A stretch of 5,187 nucleotides of DNA, taken from positions 1 through 5,187 of the forward strand of contig JABCSP010000183.1 in assembly GCA_018238825.1 (NCBI GenBank), given 5' to 3'. The stretch comes from Candidatus Thorarchaeota archaeon. GTDB taxonomy: Archaea > Asgardarchaeota > Thorarchaeia > Thorarchaeales > Thorarchaeaceae. A program made the position numbers and the translations under genes. Within the stretch, counting starts at the first letter, position 1, and each line of letters starts with the position of its first letter. Below the pieces are notes generated by a model. The model saw only the letters and a program-made list of their open reading frames with translations. It was not told the origin of the DNA and did not search any database. Below, piece by piece: positions 5,085-5,187 of this stretch.

Positions 5085-5187
5085 AGAATAGTTTCTACTT
5101 ACGTTTCATTAGGACAAGCGCCACAAGGACAACTGAAACAATACCACCTGCCGCAAGAAAGTAAATGACTGGAATATCATCACTAGG
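5061..5187. repeat. Direct repeat copy 2 (cut by the window edge)
   Basis: Matches 4261-4387 with 120 of 127 bases identical and no gaps. Of the seven differences, one lies beside the hairpin and six in coding sequence, three of them silent. The other three are conservative hydrophobic changes (I to V, V to I, I to F). Confidence 0.93.
5095..5187 (-). CDS. C-terminal end of a paralogous membrane-anchored surface protein (5' end outside window)
   Basis: Only the last 30 codons and TAG are visible. They begin P-S-D-D-I-P-V-I-Y and run through one membrane helix to K-R-K, the same as the neighbour except for three conservative changes in the helix. The reading frame, stop, trailer and terminator are all conserved, so this is a working gene end and not a stray fragment. 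Its exterior domain is beyond the window, and only its sequence can tell whether the whole protein or just the anchor is duplicated. Confidence 0.85.
   Translation of the reverse strand, partial: PSDDIPVIYFLAAGGIVSVVLVALVLMKRK

Noticed and set aside
4255..5187. CRISPR array or insertion sequence from the direct repeats
   Set aside because: There are only two long copies 800 bases apart; they encode protein, no transposase is present, and no terminal inverted repeats are seen.

Overview
The window looks like a piece of an AT-rich archaeal chromosome. Evidence for this is the TATA-like promoter elements with start codons about 40-60 bases downstream, Shine-Dalgarno (SD) sequences of the GGAGG type, three TTG starts, a hairpin-plus-U-tract terminator, and a secreted protein with many N-glycosylation sequons held by a C-terminal membrane anchor ending in KRK. 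The style of that surface protein recalls Asgard archaea (Thor- or Lokiarchaeota), but this is an impression and nothing here proves the lineage.

Layout. Positions 1-1196 hold two overlapping plus-strand genes for flavodoxin-fold NAD(P)H/FMN oxidoreductases. The first is cut by the window edge and carries a Cys-rich loop; the second lacks that loop. A minus-strand MarR-type repressor gene (1213-1635, TTG start) converges on them. Positions 1636-1771 form a divergent control region with two similar inverted repeats, TTGCAT-N-ATGCAA, one next to each gene. The plus-strand gene at 1772-2590 encodes a flavodoxin domain fused to a 2[4Fe-4S] ferredoxin (EFR1-like). Five bases further on, the convergent minus-strand gene 2596-3300 encodes an FdhD-family protein that lacks the usual CxxC. 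A second divergent region (3301-3431) separates fdhD from an unrecognised soluble protein at 3432-4232.

The right end (4255-5187) holds a minus-strand gene for a secreted, membrane-anchored glycoprotein, followed by its UUCG-loop terminator. Exactly 800 bases further right the same 3' end, stop codon, trailer and terminator recur at about 94% identity, and this copy belongs to a second gene that runs off the window. It is probably a tandem paralogue array.

How the genes fit together. The left two-thirds is a small redox locus: two flavoproteins, a flavodoxin-ferredoxin fusion and a MarR regulator that by its operators should control itself and the fusion gene. FdhD hints at molybdenum- or tungsten-dependent formate metabolism elsewhere in the genome, but no dehydrogenase is in view. 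The surface-protein array is functionally separate.
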